Source: Roseiflexus sp034432635
Lineage (GTDB): Bacteria; Chloroflexota; Chloroflexia; Chloroflexales; Roseiflexaceae
Direction of reading: 5' to 3'
NCBI GenBank assembly: GCA_034432635.1
Contig: DAOUBK010000075.1
Span: forward strand, 1 to 64,000
DNA: 64,000 nucleotides
Below the pieces are notes generated by a model. That model saw only the letters and a list, made by a program, of their open reading frames with translations, was not told the origin of the DNA and did no database searches. Within the stretch, counting starts at the first letter, position 1; every line of letters begins with the position of its first letter. The position numbers and the translations under genes were made by a program. Of the stretch, positions 26,535-36,247 are shown one piece after another.

Positions 26535-27545
26535 ATGCTGCTCACGTGGTTGCTCTTCATTCTATGTGCGGTGGTGATCCTGGTTGCTGGAACACAACTC
26601 TCGACCTACGGTGACATGATTGCCGATATGACCGGTCTAGGGCGCACCTGGATCGGCGTTGTGTTGCTGGCATCGGTGACGTCGCTGCCGGAACTGATCA
26701 CCGGGTTCAGTTCGACCGCAATCTTTCGTGTGCCGGATATTGCCATGGGGGATATCGCCGGGAGTTGTATGTTCAATCTGTTGATCATCGCCATGCTCGA
26801 TGCCCTGCACAGTTCGGCACCTATCTCGGCGCGGGTACATCAGGGGCAGGTGTTATCCGCTTCTTTTGGCATCATTCTGCTGGGGCTAGTCAGTCTGGGG
26901 ATTATTCTGGGCGAGATGCTTCCTGTCATCGGATGGGTGAGTGTATTGAGCGTTCTGTTTGTGGCCATCTACCTGCTGGCAATGCGCACCATTTTTACCT
27001 ATGAGCAGCGTCGTCTTGTCGAGACGTTCGTTGCCGAGATGGCAACCGAAGTCGAGGCGCGTCACCCGTCGAACGTGCGCGTGTACGGGTTGTTTACCCT
27101 CAATGCGGTGCTGATCGTCGGTGCAGCGCTCTATCTCCCTGGCCTTGCGGCTAAGCTTGCAGAGTCGACCGGTCTGGGGCAGACGTTTTTTGGAACGATC
27201 TTCGTGGCGCTTTCGACATCGCTGCCCGAGGTGGTTGTTTCGATTGCGGCGCTGCGGATCGGTGCTATCGATATGGCGGTGGGCAATGTCTTGGGCAGCA
27301 ATCTGTTCAATGTCGGCATTCTGGCGCTCGATGATCTGTTCTACACGCCAGGACCGCTGCTGGCGGCGGTCGAACCATCGCACATTGTGGCTGTGCTTGG
27401 GGCGATGGTGATGACGGCGATTGCGGTGGTTGGATTGACATATCGGAGTGGAAGCAAGCGCCTGTTCATCGCCTGGGATGCGCTGGGCATTGTTGTTGTC
27501 TATGCACTGGTGAGTGTGGCGCTCTACCTGATGGGAAGTGCTTGA
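26535..27545 (+). CDS. Cation/Ca2+ exchanger family protein
   Basis: Membrane antiporter of about 11 helices, 336 residues. It has the two inverted alpha-repeats of the CaCA family: the first with VTSLPELITGFSS and DIAMGDIAGSCMFNLL, the second with STSLPEVVVSIAA and DMAVGNVLGSNLFNVG. These repeats bind the cation. Probable exchange of Ca2+ (or another cation) for H+ or Na+; the ion is not shown. A hydrophilic loop at about residues 155-180 separates the halves. A TACAAT at 26471-26476 may be its -10. A terminator-like hairpin follows at 27564. Confidence 0.88.
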   Translation: MLLTWLLFILCAVVILVAGTQLSTYGDMIADMTGLGRTWIGVVLLASVTSLPELITGFSSTAIFRVPDIAMGDIAGSCMFNLLIIAMLDALHSSAPISARVHQGQVLSASFGIILLGLVSLGIILGEMLPVIGWVSVLSVLFVAIYLLAMRTIFTYEQRRLVETFVAEMATEVEARHPSNVRVYGLFTLNAVLIVGAALYLPGLAAKLAESTGLGQTFFGTIFVALSTSLPEVVVSIAALRIGAIDMAVGNVLGSNLFNVGILALDDLFYTPGPLLAAVEPSHIVAVLGAMVMTAIAVVGLTYRSGSKRLFIAWDALGIVVVYALVSVALYLMGSA

Positions 27546-27563
27546 TGTCTGTCCTGATAGGCG

Positions 27564-27582
27564 CCGACGATTGCGTCGGTTT
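27564..27582 (+). terminator. Hairpin after the exchanger gene
   Basis: CCGACG-ATTG-CGTCGG, then TTT, 19 nt past the stop. Compact GC stem with a short T-run. Confidence 0.55.
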
Positions 27583-27670
27583 GTGGAAGGAATATGATGA
27601 TCTATCGTACCATCAAACCCATTAAACCTTTTCTTAATATCAATGATACTTGGGATTAATAGAAGCCTGA

Positions 27671-27676
27671 TATACT
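27671..27676 (+). promoter_or_regulatory. Possible -10 box (TATACT) of the binding-protein operon
   Basis: TATACT lies 114 nt before the ATG at 27791. The only TTG upstream (TTGGGA, 27650-27655) gives a 15-bp spacer, so the -35 is uncertain. Confidence 0.3.
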
Positions 27677-27790
27677 GCAGAAGTGGGAGTGCGTGCTCCG
27701 TCAGACCGGTTGCGCAAAGGCGCGCATAAGCGGCACATGTCTGGCCGTTCTGCTTGTGACTCATTTGTGCAACTGTTGTGAGAGGAGATC

Positions 27791-28900
27791 ATGGATATCA
27801 GGCTTCTTCGCAGCAGCATGGTCTTCATCATCCTGCTCGTTTCGGCGTGCGCCAGTGTTGCCTCTCCCACTCCAGCTGCTTCACCGTCTCCTGTACCGAC
27901 CTCGACCTCAGTTGTTACGTCGTCTGACATGGCTACCCAACCGACAGGCACGCCTGTTCCTGCGTCAGTGGTGCGGTCTGATCTCAGTGGTGACATTGTT
28001 ATCGATGGTTCGAGCACAGTCTACCCGATTACCGAACGCGCCATGCAGCAGTTTAACAGCGTTGCTCCCAATGTGCGCATTCAATTGGGGGTCAGTGGTA
28101 CAGGGGGCGGGTTCAAAAAGTTCTGTACCGGCATCACCGATATTTCAAATGCATCACGCCCGATCAAACCGGACGAAACTGAGACCTGTCGCGCTAATGG
28201 CATTGAGTTTGTCGAGATACCGGTTGCTTTCGACGGAATCTCGGTGATTGTCAATCCAGAAAATCAGTGGGCGCAGTGTATAACTGTCGATGAACTGAAA
28301 ACGATGTGGGCGCCGGAATCGGAAGGAAAAATTGTCAACTGGAATCAGGTACGCACGGATTGGCCTGATCGACCTCTCGAGTTGTATGCACCTGGTGTTG
28401 ATTCTGGCACGCATGATTATTTTACTGCCGCAGTTGTCGGTGAAGAAGATGCCAGTCGCAGTGATTATATCGGCAGTGAAGACGACTACGTTCTTATGCA
28501 ACGGGTGATCGAGAAGACGAACGGTATTGCGTATGTAGGTTTCGCTTACTATCAGGAGTATGCTGATAGGGTGGGCGTTGTTGCTGTCGATGCAGGAAAC
28601 GGGTGTGTCTTACCTTCCATCGAAACAATTACGAATGGAACGTACACCCCGCTCGCGCGCCTGCTTTTCATTTATGTGCGCAATGATCGTCTCGAACGAC
28701 CAGAAGTGGAAGCATTTATCACATTCTATCTCAGCAATGCCGCTACTCTGGTTCAGGAAGCGCGGTATATTCCATTACCGCCGCGGGCTTATGAACTGAT
28801 CCGGCAACGGATTGACAAACGAATAATCGGTTCGATCTTTAGCGAAGGAATTCAGGTGGGCGTTTCGATTGAAACATTGCTAATGCTGGAGGAAAAGTGA
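27791..28900 (+). CDS. PstS-like substrate-binding lipoprotein
   Basis: 369 residues. Lipobox VSAC with lipidated Cys20, then a Thr/Ser/Pro-rich tether of about 50 residues. The PBP-like domain opens with DIVIDGSSTVYPITERAM, the phosphate-family signature, and has GVSGTGGGFKKF and NASRPIKPDE, which form the oxyanion loops in PstS-type proteins. Usually these proteins feed an ABC transporter; here no permease or ATPase follows. Instead the stop overlaps by 4 nt (GTGA) the start of a sensor kinase gene, and a receiver gene follows. It therefore more likely presents phosphate (or another anion) to the kinase than to a transporter. Confidence 0.85.
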   Translation: MDIRLLRSSMVFIILLVSACASVASPTPAASPSPVPTSTSVVTSSDMATQPTGTPVPASVVRSDLSGDIVIDGSSTVYPITERAMQQFNSVAPNVRIQLGVSGTGGGFKKFCTGITDISNASRPIKPDETETCRANGIEFVEIPVAFDGISVIVNPENQWAQCITVDELKTMWAPESEGKIVNWNQVRTDWPDRPLELYAPGVDSGTHDYFTAAVVGEEDASRSDYIGSEDDYVLMQRVIEKTNGIAYVGFAYYQEYADRVGVVAVDAGNGCVLPSIETITNGTYTPLARLLFIYVRNDRLERPEVEAFITFYLSNAATLVQEARYIPLPPRAYELIRQRIDKRIIGSIFSEGIQVGVSIETLLMLEEK

Positions 28901-30642
28901 AATTATCGATTCGCACCAAACTTCTGGCGGCTCTTGGCGTCGACCTGTTCCTCATGCTGGTTCTGGGGAGCTTTGCTCTGCACCAGATGAGCACTATGAA
29001 TCAAAAAGCGGATTTCGTTGTTAATCAAACGATCCGATCGATCGATCTGGTTAACGCAATGAGCGACGTCATTCTGAATTATCGTATGCGTCAGATGGAA
29101 TATATTCTCAATACTGCTCCGGCAGACAAGCAGCGGATTGAGAAGGAATTGAAGGACCTCGAACAAGATATAGAAGGGATGTTTCGACGGTACAATGACA
29201 GTTATCAGCCAGATCAGACGGAAAGAGCAGTTCTCGAGCAAGTGCGGCGGGATTGGGAACAGTATGTGTATCTGACGCATACGCAATTTATTCCTGCAAA
29301 TCGTGACAGTAACACCGGCAATGTCCATCCTTCCTACGGTCGCCTGTCACCACTGTATGGCAGCCTGCAAGCCAACATTCAGAAGGTTCGGGAACAGAGT
29401 CAGGCGCGTGCTGAGGCGGCGCGCGCCAGCGTCGAAGCCGCGTATGCCACGTCGCGTTTGGTGATCGTCAGCGAAACCTTCCTGACGCTGGTAGTGTCTG
29501 CTGTGATCGGGCTGACTCTGTCGGGCAACATTGCGCGCCGCATCCGCACATTGCGCGATGCGACCGTTGCGGTTGCGCAGGGCGACCTGGATCAACGGGT
29601 GGCGCTGCGTGGCAGTGACGAACTGGTGTTGCTGGCGAACAACTTTAATCTGATGGTTGCCAGTTTGCGTCAGCAGCGTGTTTTGCTGGAGGAACGCAAC
29701 GCCGAACTGTCGGCGAGTCTGGAGGCGCAGCGCAAACTCATGGAAGACCTGGTGCAGCGAAAGCAGGCAGAAGAGGCGGCACATCGTGCACAAGCAGCGG
29801 CAGAGGCGGCCAGCCACGCGAAGAGTATGTTCCTGGCGACGATGAGCCACGAACTGCGCACGCCGCTCAATGCCATCCTGGGGTATGTGCAGTTATTGCA
29901 CCTTGAATCTCAAATGCGCGGTCGATCTGAGATGCTGCTCGACCTGGAACGCATTCGTTCAGCCGGTAAACACTTGCTAACGATTATCAGCAATATTCTG
30001 GACTTCTCCAAGATCGAACAGGGAAAGATGAACGTCGAGATCAATCCCTTCAATGTGGATACGGTTGCCCGTGAAGTGATCGAGATTATCGAACCGCTGG
30101 CGCGCAATCGGAAGAACACATTGACTCTCGTGTGTCCGCCAGACATCGGTATGATGCAGTCCGATGCCGGTAAGGTGCGTCAGATTCTCTTCAACCTGCT
30201 GAGCAATGCGGTCAAGTTCACCGAAGAAGGCACGGTCACACTGACTGTCGAACGCGAACGTCGGGCAGATGGTGATTGGGTGCAGTTCAGTGTTACCGAT
30301 ACCGGAATCGGAATTGCACCGGAACAGATGGTGAGTCTCTTTCAACCGTTTTATCAGGTTCACCAGAACAGATCGGGTAAATACGGTGGCACCGGTCTTG
30401 GGCTGGCGCTGAGCCGGCAGTTATGTCGGTTGCTCGGCGGAGATATTCGTGTGACGAGTGAAGTTGGGAAAGGATCGGTCTTTACCGTGCGTCTGCCTGC
30501 ATTCATCGATGCGGCGCATACTGCCGATGTACGCCTCGATTTTGTGCTCAATTTCGTGCCCGGTGCGCACGATGGCTTCCCTGATGAACACCAGGTCACT
30601 CCAACGCCATCTTTGCATGCGACGACATCAGCAAGCGCGTAG
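28897..30642 (+). CDS. Sensor histidine kinase (PstS-linked)
   Basis: 581 residues. TM1 about 8-28, an extracytoplasmic four-helix-like sensor region 29-187 (NQTIRSIDLVNAMSDVILNY), TM2 188-210, HAMP 211-263 (with QGDLDQRVALRGSDEL), a coiled coil to about 305, then HisKA with the phospho-His in SHELRTPLNAILG (His318). The ATPase domain has the N box ILFNLLSNAVKFT, DTGIGIA and GGTGLGLAL. There is a tail of about 45 residues after the ATPase. The start GTG overlaps the upstream lipoprotein stop (GTGA), indicating tight coupling. No receiver domain is fused. Signal is inferred to be what the lipoprotein binds. Confidence 0.92.
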   Translation: MKLSIRTKLLAALGVDLFLMLVLGSFALHQMSTMNQKADFVVNQTIRSIDLVNAMSDVILNYRMRQMEYILNTAPADKQRIEKELKDLEQDIEGMFRRYNDSYQPDQTERAVLEQVRRDWEQYVYLTHTQFIPANRDSNTGNVHPSYGRLSPLYGSLQANIQKVREQSQARAEAARASVEAAYATSRLVIVSETFLTLVVSAVIGLTLSGNIARRIRTLRDATVAVAQGDLDQRVALRGSDELVLLANNFNLMVASLRQQRVLLEERNAELSASLEAQRKLMEDLVQRKQAEEAAHRAQAAAEAASHAKSMFLATMSHELRTPLNAILGYVQLLHLESQMRGRSEMLLDLERIRSAGKHLLTIISNILDFSKIEQGKMNVEINPFNVDTVAREVIEIIEPLARNRKNTLTLVCPPDIGMMQSDAGKVRQILFNLLSNAVKFTEEGTVTLTVERERRADGDWVQFSVTDTGIGIAPEQMVSLFQPFYQVHQNRSGKYGGTGLGLALSRQLCRLLGGDIRVTSEVGKGSVFTVRLPAFIDAAHTADVRLDFVLNFVPGAHDGFPDEHQVTPTPSLHATTSASA

Positions 30643-30655
30643 TGTGGAGGAATAC

Positions 30656-31048
30656 ATGGCTACTATTCTGGTCGCAGACGACTTTCTCGAGAACCGCGAT
30701 ATTTTATGCCGGATGCTGGAACTGATCGGGTATAGAACGATAGGTGCTGCTAACGGTGAGGAAGCGATCCAGCTTGCGCTGCTTCATCGTCCCGATATTA
30801 TTTTGATGGATCTTTCGATGCCAGTCTTGGACGGCTGGGAAACAACATCTCGAATAAAGACAATGGATGAACTGCTCCATGTGCCAGTGCTGGCGGTTAC
30901 AGGTCATGTGACACCGCACGAAATTCAGCGTGCGATAGCTGCGGGATGTATCGATTATGTGGCAAAGCCGGTCGATTTCGAGATACTTGTCGGAAAGGTG
31001 ACCACACTTCTGAAGGATGGTCGTGACAGGCAGGTTTCGGTGATGTGA
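30656..31048 (+). CDS. Single-domain response regulator of the PstS-linked kinase
   Basis: 130 residues, receiver only. Canonical acidic pair (VADDFLENRD), phospho-Asp52 in IILMDLSMP, Thr/Ser-equivalent AVTGH and Lys in VAKPVDFE. GGAGG lies 6 nt before the ATG, and the gene is 13 nt after the kinase stop. With no output domain it may act through protein contact or feed a phosphorelay. It is the last gene of the operon. Confidence 0.88.
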   Translation: MATILVADDFLENRDILCRMLELIGYRTIGAANGEEAIQLALLHRPDIILMDLSMPVLDGWETTSRIKTMDELLHVPVLAVTGHVTPHEIQRAIAAGCIDYVAKPVDFEILVGKVTTLLKDGRDRQVSVM

Positions 31049-31361
31049 AATGGTGCAGCACCGCCGAAGTGCGCCGGATCCGTGCGCCGGTGTCTACGGT
31101 ATGCAAGGCGTTGTTCGTCATTCTGGGGGAATAACAGTCACCAGCCCTCTCGAAAAACGCTCAATCGGGTCTGTGCCGCTGTGTGCCACAGGTGTTCTGT
31201 TGCAGAAGGCAGCGTCAACCGGAAGCGGCTGATCGAAACGCCGGTCGCTGCACCGGAGTGCAAGCCCTCACCCGTGTCGGGTGGACAGGCATGAGCGACC
31301 GAGGTATCGGTCACCGCACCGGGCGCGTACAGACGCCGGAGAAATCTGGTCGCACACGATC
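31049..31361. other. Intergenic region between convergent operons
   Basis: About 310 bases between the receiver gene and the TRAP permease, which converge. Two direct copies of GTGCGCCGG lie near 31067-31090. No gene or clear terminator. Confidence 0.4.
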
Positions 31362-33638
31362 TCATCCGACGGCTCGCTCGTTGAGCGGCTCAGACTCGAT
31401 TGTCAGGTCGGTTTTCCGCAACCGGCGCACCCGTACCACGTGGATCAGCAATCCAACCAGAAATAGCCCGAACCCGACCGCATCCGCCCCGAGATCGGCA
31501 TACAGCATTGCCAGACCGGCAATACCCATTATGATCCGCTCAACAAGGTTCGCCTGATGGAGCAGCCATCCGCCAAACGCAACTGCCAGTGCGCCGACTG
31601 CCACACAACTGGTCAAAAATGTGATGGTAATCGTCACCCATCCGCCGGCGGCAAACGCCTCGTGCCAGGCAGGTTTGAACGCCAGGGCTACTTTTCCGGC
31701 ATCCTGACCGATCTGTTGTAAGAGGAGCAGCAAACTCGTCCCCTCGATCGTCATGGTGAACATAAACGGCACCAGAAAGCCTGGCAGACAATACTTCCAC
31801 GCCATGAACATCGTGGGCCACGGACGACCGCCGGTGATCGCTGCTGCTGCCATCGGCGCCAGCGCTGTCGGCGGCGACACATCGGCAAGCACCGCATAGT
31901 AGAAGATGAACATATGCGCAGCAGGTTCCGGCACTCCCACCTGCCGCAACGCCGGCACGATCATCACCGCCGCCAGAATGTACGATGCCGTGACCGGCAC
32001 TGCCAGTCCCAAAATCCAGACTGCTACCGCCGCGAAAAAGACGGTCATCAGGATATTGCCACCGCCCAGACTGACGATCATGCCCGAAATCTTCAACCCC
32101 AGACCGGTCAATGTCACTGCAGAAACGATAATGCCGGCACAGGCAGTGGTAGCGGCAATCGAAACTACACTCCGTCCGCCATATTCGAGCGCGCGGAGAA
32201 TACGCAAATTCTCATCTTCTCCCGGAATGGCGCGCACCCGCCTGTAGAGCGCCATGCCCGCTGCCACCACGACCGTCAACATCAACCCCCAGAAGATCGC
32301 CACCGACGGACGCATCCGCGGCAGAACGCCGGTCACTTCCAGCGCCATCAGCAACACCATCAGCGCGACGCCGGCAGCCAGCGCCTTGAGCGAAGAAAGG
32401 CGCGTTTCGGGTTGGAGAAAACTGAGAAAGAAAGCGACGACGATAGACCAGTAGACCGCCATAAACGGCGTCATGCCAAACGCCATCAGGACCGCGACTG
32501 CAAACAGCGATGAGAAATGATAGCCGAACTTGCGCGTCAGGTACCAGAGCGGTTCCGTCTGGAACTCGACCGGTTTCGTCTTCATCCGGCGTGAGTCGGC
32601 TTCGATCATCAAGATGATCGACAGATAGTAGAGCAGAGTCGGCACAATCGCCATGATCAACACGTCGAGGTACGAAATATCGAGGTACTCGGCGATCAGG
32701 AATGCTGCCGCGCCCAGCGTCGGTGGTGAGAGCGTGGCGCCGATTCCCGATGCCGCCAGCATCCCGGCTGCAACGGTCTTATCGTACCCGGCTTTGCGCA
32801 GCATAGGCCACGAAAGCGACCCAAGCGTGACCGTCGTTGCCACGCCGCTACCCGACACGGTGCCGAGCAGGAAACCGGCGGCTGCCACTGTTCGTCCCGG
32901 ACCGGCGCCGCTCTTCGATTTGCCCAACGCTGCAAAGGACCAGTCGATGAAAAACTTCCCCGCGCCGCTGTACTCGAGCACTGCTCCGTAGATGGTGAAC
33001 AACACGATGAACGTGGCAGCGACATCGAGCGGAACGCCAAACACGCCCTGCAACGTCAGGTAGTTCGTTCCGATGAAGCGCTGCAACGAGATTCCGCGAT
33101 GATCGAACGGTTCAGGAAAGATATACCCGAACAGAGCATACAGGATGGCAAATATCGCCACCAGCGTCAGCGCCAATCCGGTTGTGCGCCGCGTCGCTTC
33201 CAGCACCAGCAGCAGCATAATGGCGCCCATGACTAGCTCGGTGGGAGTGGGTTGAGTCACACGCTGCAGCGCCTCACGGAAATGGAGGCTCAGATAAATC
33301 ATACTGGCGGCGCCTAGCGCCGCCAGCACGACGTCATACCAGGGTACCTTTGCGCGCGCCGCTTTGCGCAACGGGAAGTAGAAGAAGGTCAACGCCAAAA
33401 CGAGCATCAGAAATGTGGCACGATAGACCTGCGTGGTAATGATCGCCTGTGTCCAGTACAGCGCATAGATCGAGAGTACTGCTGCTACAATCCCGGCGCT
33501 CCACGCCCATGCACCGCTCAATTTGCGGGTTGTTGCTTCGTTCTCGAACTCCTCAATGAGTTGCTCGACCTTCTCCTGACTGATGACCTCGTTGGCATCA
33601 GGTGTTTCACTGTTCTGAGCGTTGGCGGCAATGCTCAT
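31362..33638 (-). CDS. TRAP transporter permease, 4TM/12TM fusion
   Basis: 758 residues, the small (DctQ) and large (DctM) membrane subunits fused in one polypeptide, as usual for TAXI-type TRAP systems. About 18 membrane segments. Family signatures include SGSGVATTVTLGSLSWPMLRKAGYD and DVSPPTALAPMAAAAITGG. Imports small organic acids or amino acids using an ion gradient. The N-terminal hydrophilic region (residues 1-45) has an acidic helix EKVEQLIEEFENEATTRK. The solute receptor lies 170 nt upstream on the same strand. Substrate unknown. GGGGGAGC before the ATG. Confidence 0.93.
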   Translation of the reverse strand: MSIAANAQNSETPDANEVISQEKVEQLIEEFENEATTRKLSGAWAWSAGIVAAVLSIYALYWTQAIITTQVYRATFLMLVLALTFFYFPLRKAARAKVPWYDVVLAALGAASMIYLSLHFREALQRVTQPTPTELVMGAIMLLLVLEATRRTTGLALTLVAIFAILYALFGYIFPEPFDHRGISLQRFIGTNYLTLQGVFGVPLDVAATFIVLFTIYGAVLEYSGAGKFFIDWSFAALGKSKSGAGPGRTVAAAGFLLGTVSGSGVATTVTLGSLSWPMLRKAGYDKTVAAGMLAASGIGATLSPPTLGAAAFLIAEYLDISYLDVLIMAIVPTLLYYLSIILMIEADSRRMKTKPVEFQTEPLWYLTRKFGYHFSSLFAVAVLMAFGMTPFMAVYWSIVVAFFLSFLQPETRLSSLKALAAGVALMVLLMALEVTGVLPRMRPSVAIFWGLMLTVVVAAGMALYRRVRAIPGEDENLRILRALEYGGRSVVSIAATTACAGIIVSAVTLTGLGLKISGMIVSLGGGNILMTVFFAAVAVWILGLAVPVTASYILAAVMIVPALRQVGVPEPAAHMFIFYYAVLADVSPPTALAPMAAAAITGGRPWPTMFMAWKYCLPGFLVPFMFTMTIEGTSLLLLLQQIGQDAGKVALAFKPAWHEAFAAGGWVTITITFLTSCVAVGALAVAFGGWLLHQANLVERIIMGIAGLAMLYADLGADAVGFGLFLVGLLIHVVRVRRLRKTDLTIESEPLNERAVG

Positions 33639-33808
33639 GCTGCTCCCCCTTGTGCGCTTGTTCTGTGGGTGATGCCGATCCTCTCAATCTATGCACCTGC
33701 GAAGTAATGGACTCGGATCGATGAGCAATCTTTATCGCTGCTGCTTTCCGCCAGTCGGCAACAGAGCGACGACACTATCATTGCGCTGTTGCCAGCCTCC
33801 GAATCACA

Positions 33809-34846
33809 TCACTCCTTCCAGACGCCGCGCTCTTTGTAGAACTCAATCGCCGCCGGATGGAACGGGATCGATGAGCCAACAACCGCCGATTCGAGCGACA
33901 GCGTGCGTGCTGCTGGATGGATCTGATGCACTTCTTCCAGATTGTCGAAAATGGACGTCAGGATGCCTTTCACCTGATCGGCAGGCATATCCTCGCGCAC
34001 AACCAGCAGGTTCGCCACGCCGATACCGGGGACATCGGCATCGGTTCCCTTGTACGTCCCTCCCGGCAGAACAGTTGCCGAATAGATTGGACCGTACTTA
34101 TCGACCATTGACTGCAACAGAGAGCTTGTATCGATAAACACGACCGACTCGGTCGTCACCAGATCGGTGACTGCTGCGGTTGGTAAACCGCCGATCCAGA
34201 AGAAGGCGTCGATCTTCTTATCCTTCATTGCTGCCACCGAGTCGGCGACGCCGAGGTTCTCACGGACGACATCTTCGGGCTTGAGACCGGCTGCTTCCAG
34301 CAAGCGAATAGCGGCTGTCTCGGTACTGCTGCCGGCTGAACCGATCGATACTGGACGATCCCTCATATCGGCGATGCTGGTGATACCGGAGTCGGCGCGC
34401 GCCACTACGTGAATAAAACTCTGGTAGAGAACGGCGATTGTCGTCGCCGGTACCGGACCCGTCGCCTCGTATGCCGCCAGTCCGTTGATCCCGTCATACG
34501 CTGAGTCAGCCGTGGTAAAGCCGATCTGTGCTTCGCCATTCTGAAGCAGTTTCATGTTATCGACCGAGCCGCCGGTTTCCTGGGCTGTCGCTTCGGTATT
34601 GGGCATCTTTTCGGTAAGAATCCTCGCCAGTCCGCCGCCGTAGGGGAAGAACACGCCACCGGTGCCGCCGGTGCCGATGATCAGTCGGATTTTTTCGCCG
34701 GTTGGCGCTGTCGTGGATGCAGGCGCTGCCGTGGGTTGCTCGCCTGCGGGTGGTGCAGCAGTTGGCACTGAAGGGGTGGGTTGACCACACGCTGCCAGTG
34801 TCAGTGCCATGATCGACCAGAGGATGACCAGCGTTCGTTTGAGCAT
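33809..34846 (-). CDS. TAXI-family TRAP solute receptor (lipoprotein)
   Basis: 345 residues. Lipobox LAAC with Cys20, a Pro/Thr linker to about residue 50, then the TAXI opening LIIGTGGTGGVFFPYGGGLARIL and ATAQETGGSVDNMKLLQNGE, the residues forming the binding cleft. Delivers substrate to the downstream TRAP permease. Members bind glutamate, aromatic or other carboxylates; no specificity can be read. First gene of the two-gene operon. Confidence 0.93.
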   Translation of the reverse strand: MLKRTLVILWSIMALTLAACGQPTPSVPTAAPPAGEQPTAAPASTTAPTGEKIRLIIGTGGTGGVFFPYGGGLARILTEKMPNTEATAQETGGSVDNMKLLQNGEAQIGFTTADSAYDGINGLAAYEATGPVPATTIAVLYQSFIHVVARADSGITSIADMRDRPVSIGSAGSSTETAAIRLLEAAGLKPEDVVRENLGVADSVAAMKDKKIDAFFWIGGLPTAAVTDLVTTESVVFIDTSSLLQSMVDKYGPIYSATVLPGGTYKGTDADVPGIGVANLLVVREDMPADQVKGILTSIFDNLEEVHQIHPAARTLSLESAVVGSSIPFHPAAIEFYKERGVWKE

Positions 34847-35382
34847 ACATGCACTCCTTTGCTACAACCGGATACACGATGATGTATCAGCGACAGCATC
34901 GATCAGGCGTCCTGCGCCGCCCGGAAGCGCGCACGATGAGCCTGATTCCCGCTGAGACGCTCAATGATAAGCGCACCAGCACCAGGCCTATTGAGAGAGC
35001 ATATAAGGATAATCTATGTCCGACAGATGCAGTTATGCGTCCGCATCAGGTCACTGCTGTCTCTCAGGAGTCAAGAGAGTTGAAACGGAGAGCAGTGTAA
35101 AAAGAGTTTACACTCATAGTGATATTGCGTCAAGGGTATGTTAACCGGTGTACGGTAGAGAGATCCTCACCATGCGTGAAGGAAATCATTAACTTGCGCT
35201 GCATACCGCTAGACTGCACTGCTTGCGTCGGTAACCAGGCGACCCGAATGCGCAGGAGTGCGACGCTGCTGCATGCACCCTTGAGGTGCGTCAACCGCTT
35301 CGACGACCCTGATGAGATCGCCGAAAGCAGCACCAATGTGCGCAACGATGAATTGTAGCAAAAAGCGCCGGTGCCATCACTT
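34847..35382. other. Intergenic region with a dyad
   Basis: About 535 bases between the TAXI receptor start and the EI24 gene stop. No gene supported. It holds the perfect inverted repeat at 35094-35114 and otherwise nothing recognisable. Confidence 0.4.
35094..35114. promoter_or_regulatory. Perfect 8-bp inverted repeat (possible operator)
   Basis: AGTGTAAA, AAGAG, TTTACACT. It could be a dyad for a DNA-binding protein or a short hairpin. It lies about 250 nt upstream of the TAXI gene. Confidence 0.4.
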
Positions 35383-36132
35383 TTACGCGCTGCGCCGATC
35401 GGCGCTTCGGTCACAGTAGAAGAGCGTACCGGCAGTGATGCAGAGAGGCACGGCGAACAGATTGAGAAAAGGAATACTGACCAGCCCCAGGCAGATCAGG
35501 CCGAACCCGGCAGTGGCCGGCAAGCCCCGACGGATGAATCCCAGTTTCTCGCGAAACCGCAATCGACGCCGTTCGAGTGGCGGGTCGAAGAAGTCGAGAC
35601 ACGAAATGGTTGCCCCGAGCGCAATGCCACCCGCCGTTGCCAGCAGCGTACCAATGCCCGGTATCAGGTTCAGGAGCAGGGTGGGCGCGCCGATGATCAG
35701 CGCCAGCATGAACTTCTTGAGTTCGAACAGAATTGCGCGGGCAATATCGCGCGTGACATTGCCCACCGTCGGCGGCGGTGCGTCAAAAGCGATACCGCTG
35801 CGTTCCTCCTCGAGTCGTTCTGAGAGACGGCTGTAGAAGGGCGAACCAATGACGACGCCAAAACGCACCAGCAGGTATCCGGTCGCAATCAGGAGTGTGA
35901 CGATCAGCAACCCACGCAACAGCCAGGCGATCACCGTCGCCCATTCGGGCAAACCGGCGATCAATGCGTCGATGCCGCGAAATCCGGCAAAGAGCAAACC
36001 GGCATACAGAGTTGCACCGATCAGCGCATTCAGTAGAACCGGAATGATAATGTAGGTCCACAGCGCCGGACGACGGCTGAGTACTCTCAGAGCGCGCAGT
36101 GGATACGAAGCGCCGGTGAGAAAAGTTGTCAT
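35383..36132 (-). CDS. EI24/CysZ-like membrane protein
   Basis: 249 residues, four or more membrane segments. The EI24 family pattern is clear: SYPLRALRVLSRRPALWTYIIIPVLLNAL near the start, FGVVIGSPFYSRLSERLEEE in the middle and a helical hairpin LLNLIPGIGTLLATAGGIALGA after it. CysZ members admit sulfate into the cell, but the family also has members of unknown role; there are no sulfate genes here. The ATG at 36132 is chosen over an upstream TTG because the family alignment starts there; no strong ribosome-binding site. The heptamer repeat at 36136 lies directly before the start. Confidence 0.8.
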   Translation of the reverse strand: MTTFLTGASYPLRALRVLSRRPALWTYIIIPVLLNALIGATLYAGLLFAGFRGIDALIAGLPEWATVIAWLLRGLLIVTLLIATGYLLVRFGVVIGSPFYSRLSERLEEERSGIAFDAPPPTVGNVTRDIARAILFELKKFMLALIIGAPTLLLNLIPGIGTLLATAGGIALGATISCLDFFDPPLERRRLRFREKLGFIRRGLPATAGFGLICLGLVSIPFLNLFAVPLCITAGTLFYCDRSADRRSA

Positions 36133-36135
36133 TGC

Positions 36136-36163
36136 TGAGAACCGAGAACCGGGAATTGAGAGC
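36136..36163. repeat. Heptanucleotide run, 4 units
   Basis: TGAGAAC, CGAGAAC, CGGGAAT, TGAGAGC in tandem, 3 nt upstream of the EI24 gene start (minus strand). Confidence 0.7.
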
Positions 36164-36247
36164 AAAAACGGAGATGCCGGGAAGGGAGACTTCTGTTCCC
36201 GGCGCTTTCCGGCCTCTGTCAGACAATATCGAACGGTTTGATCGGCG

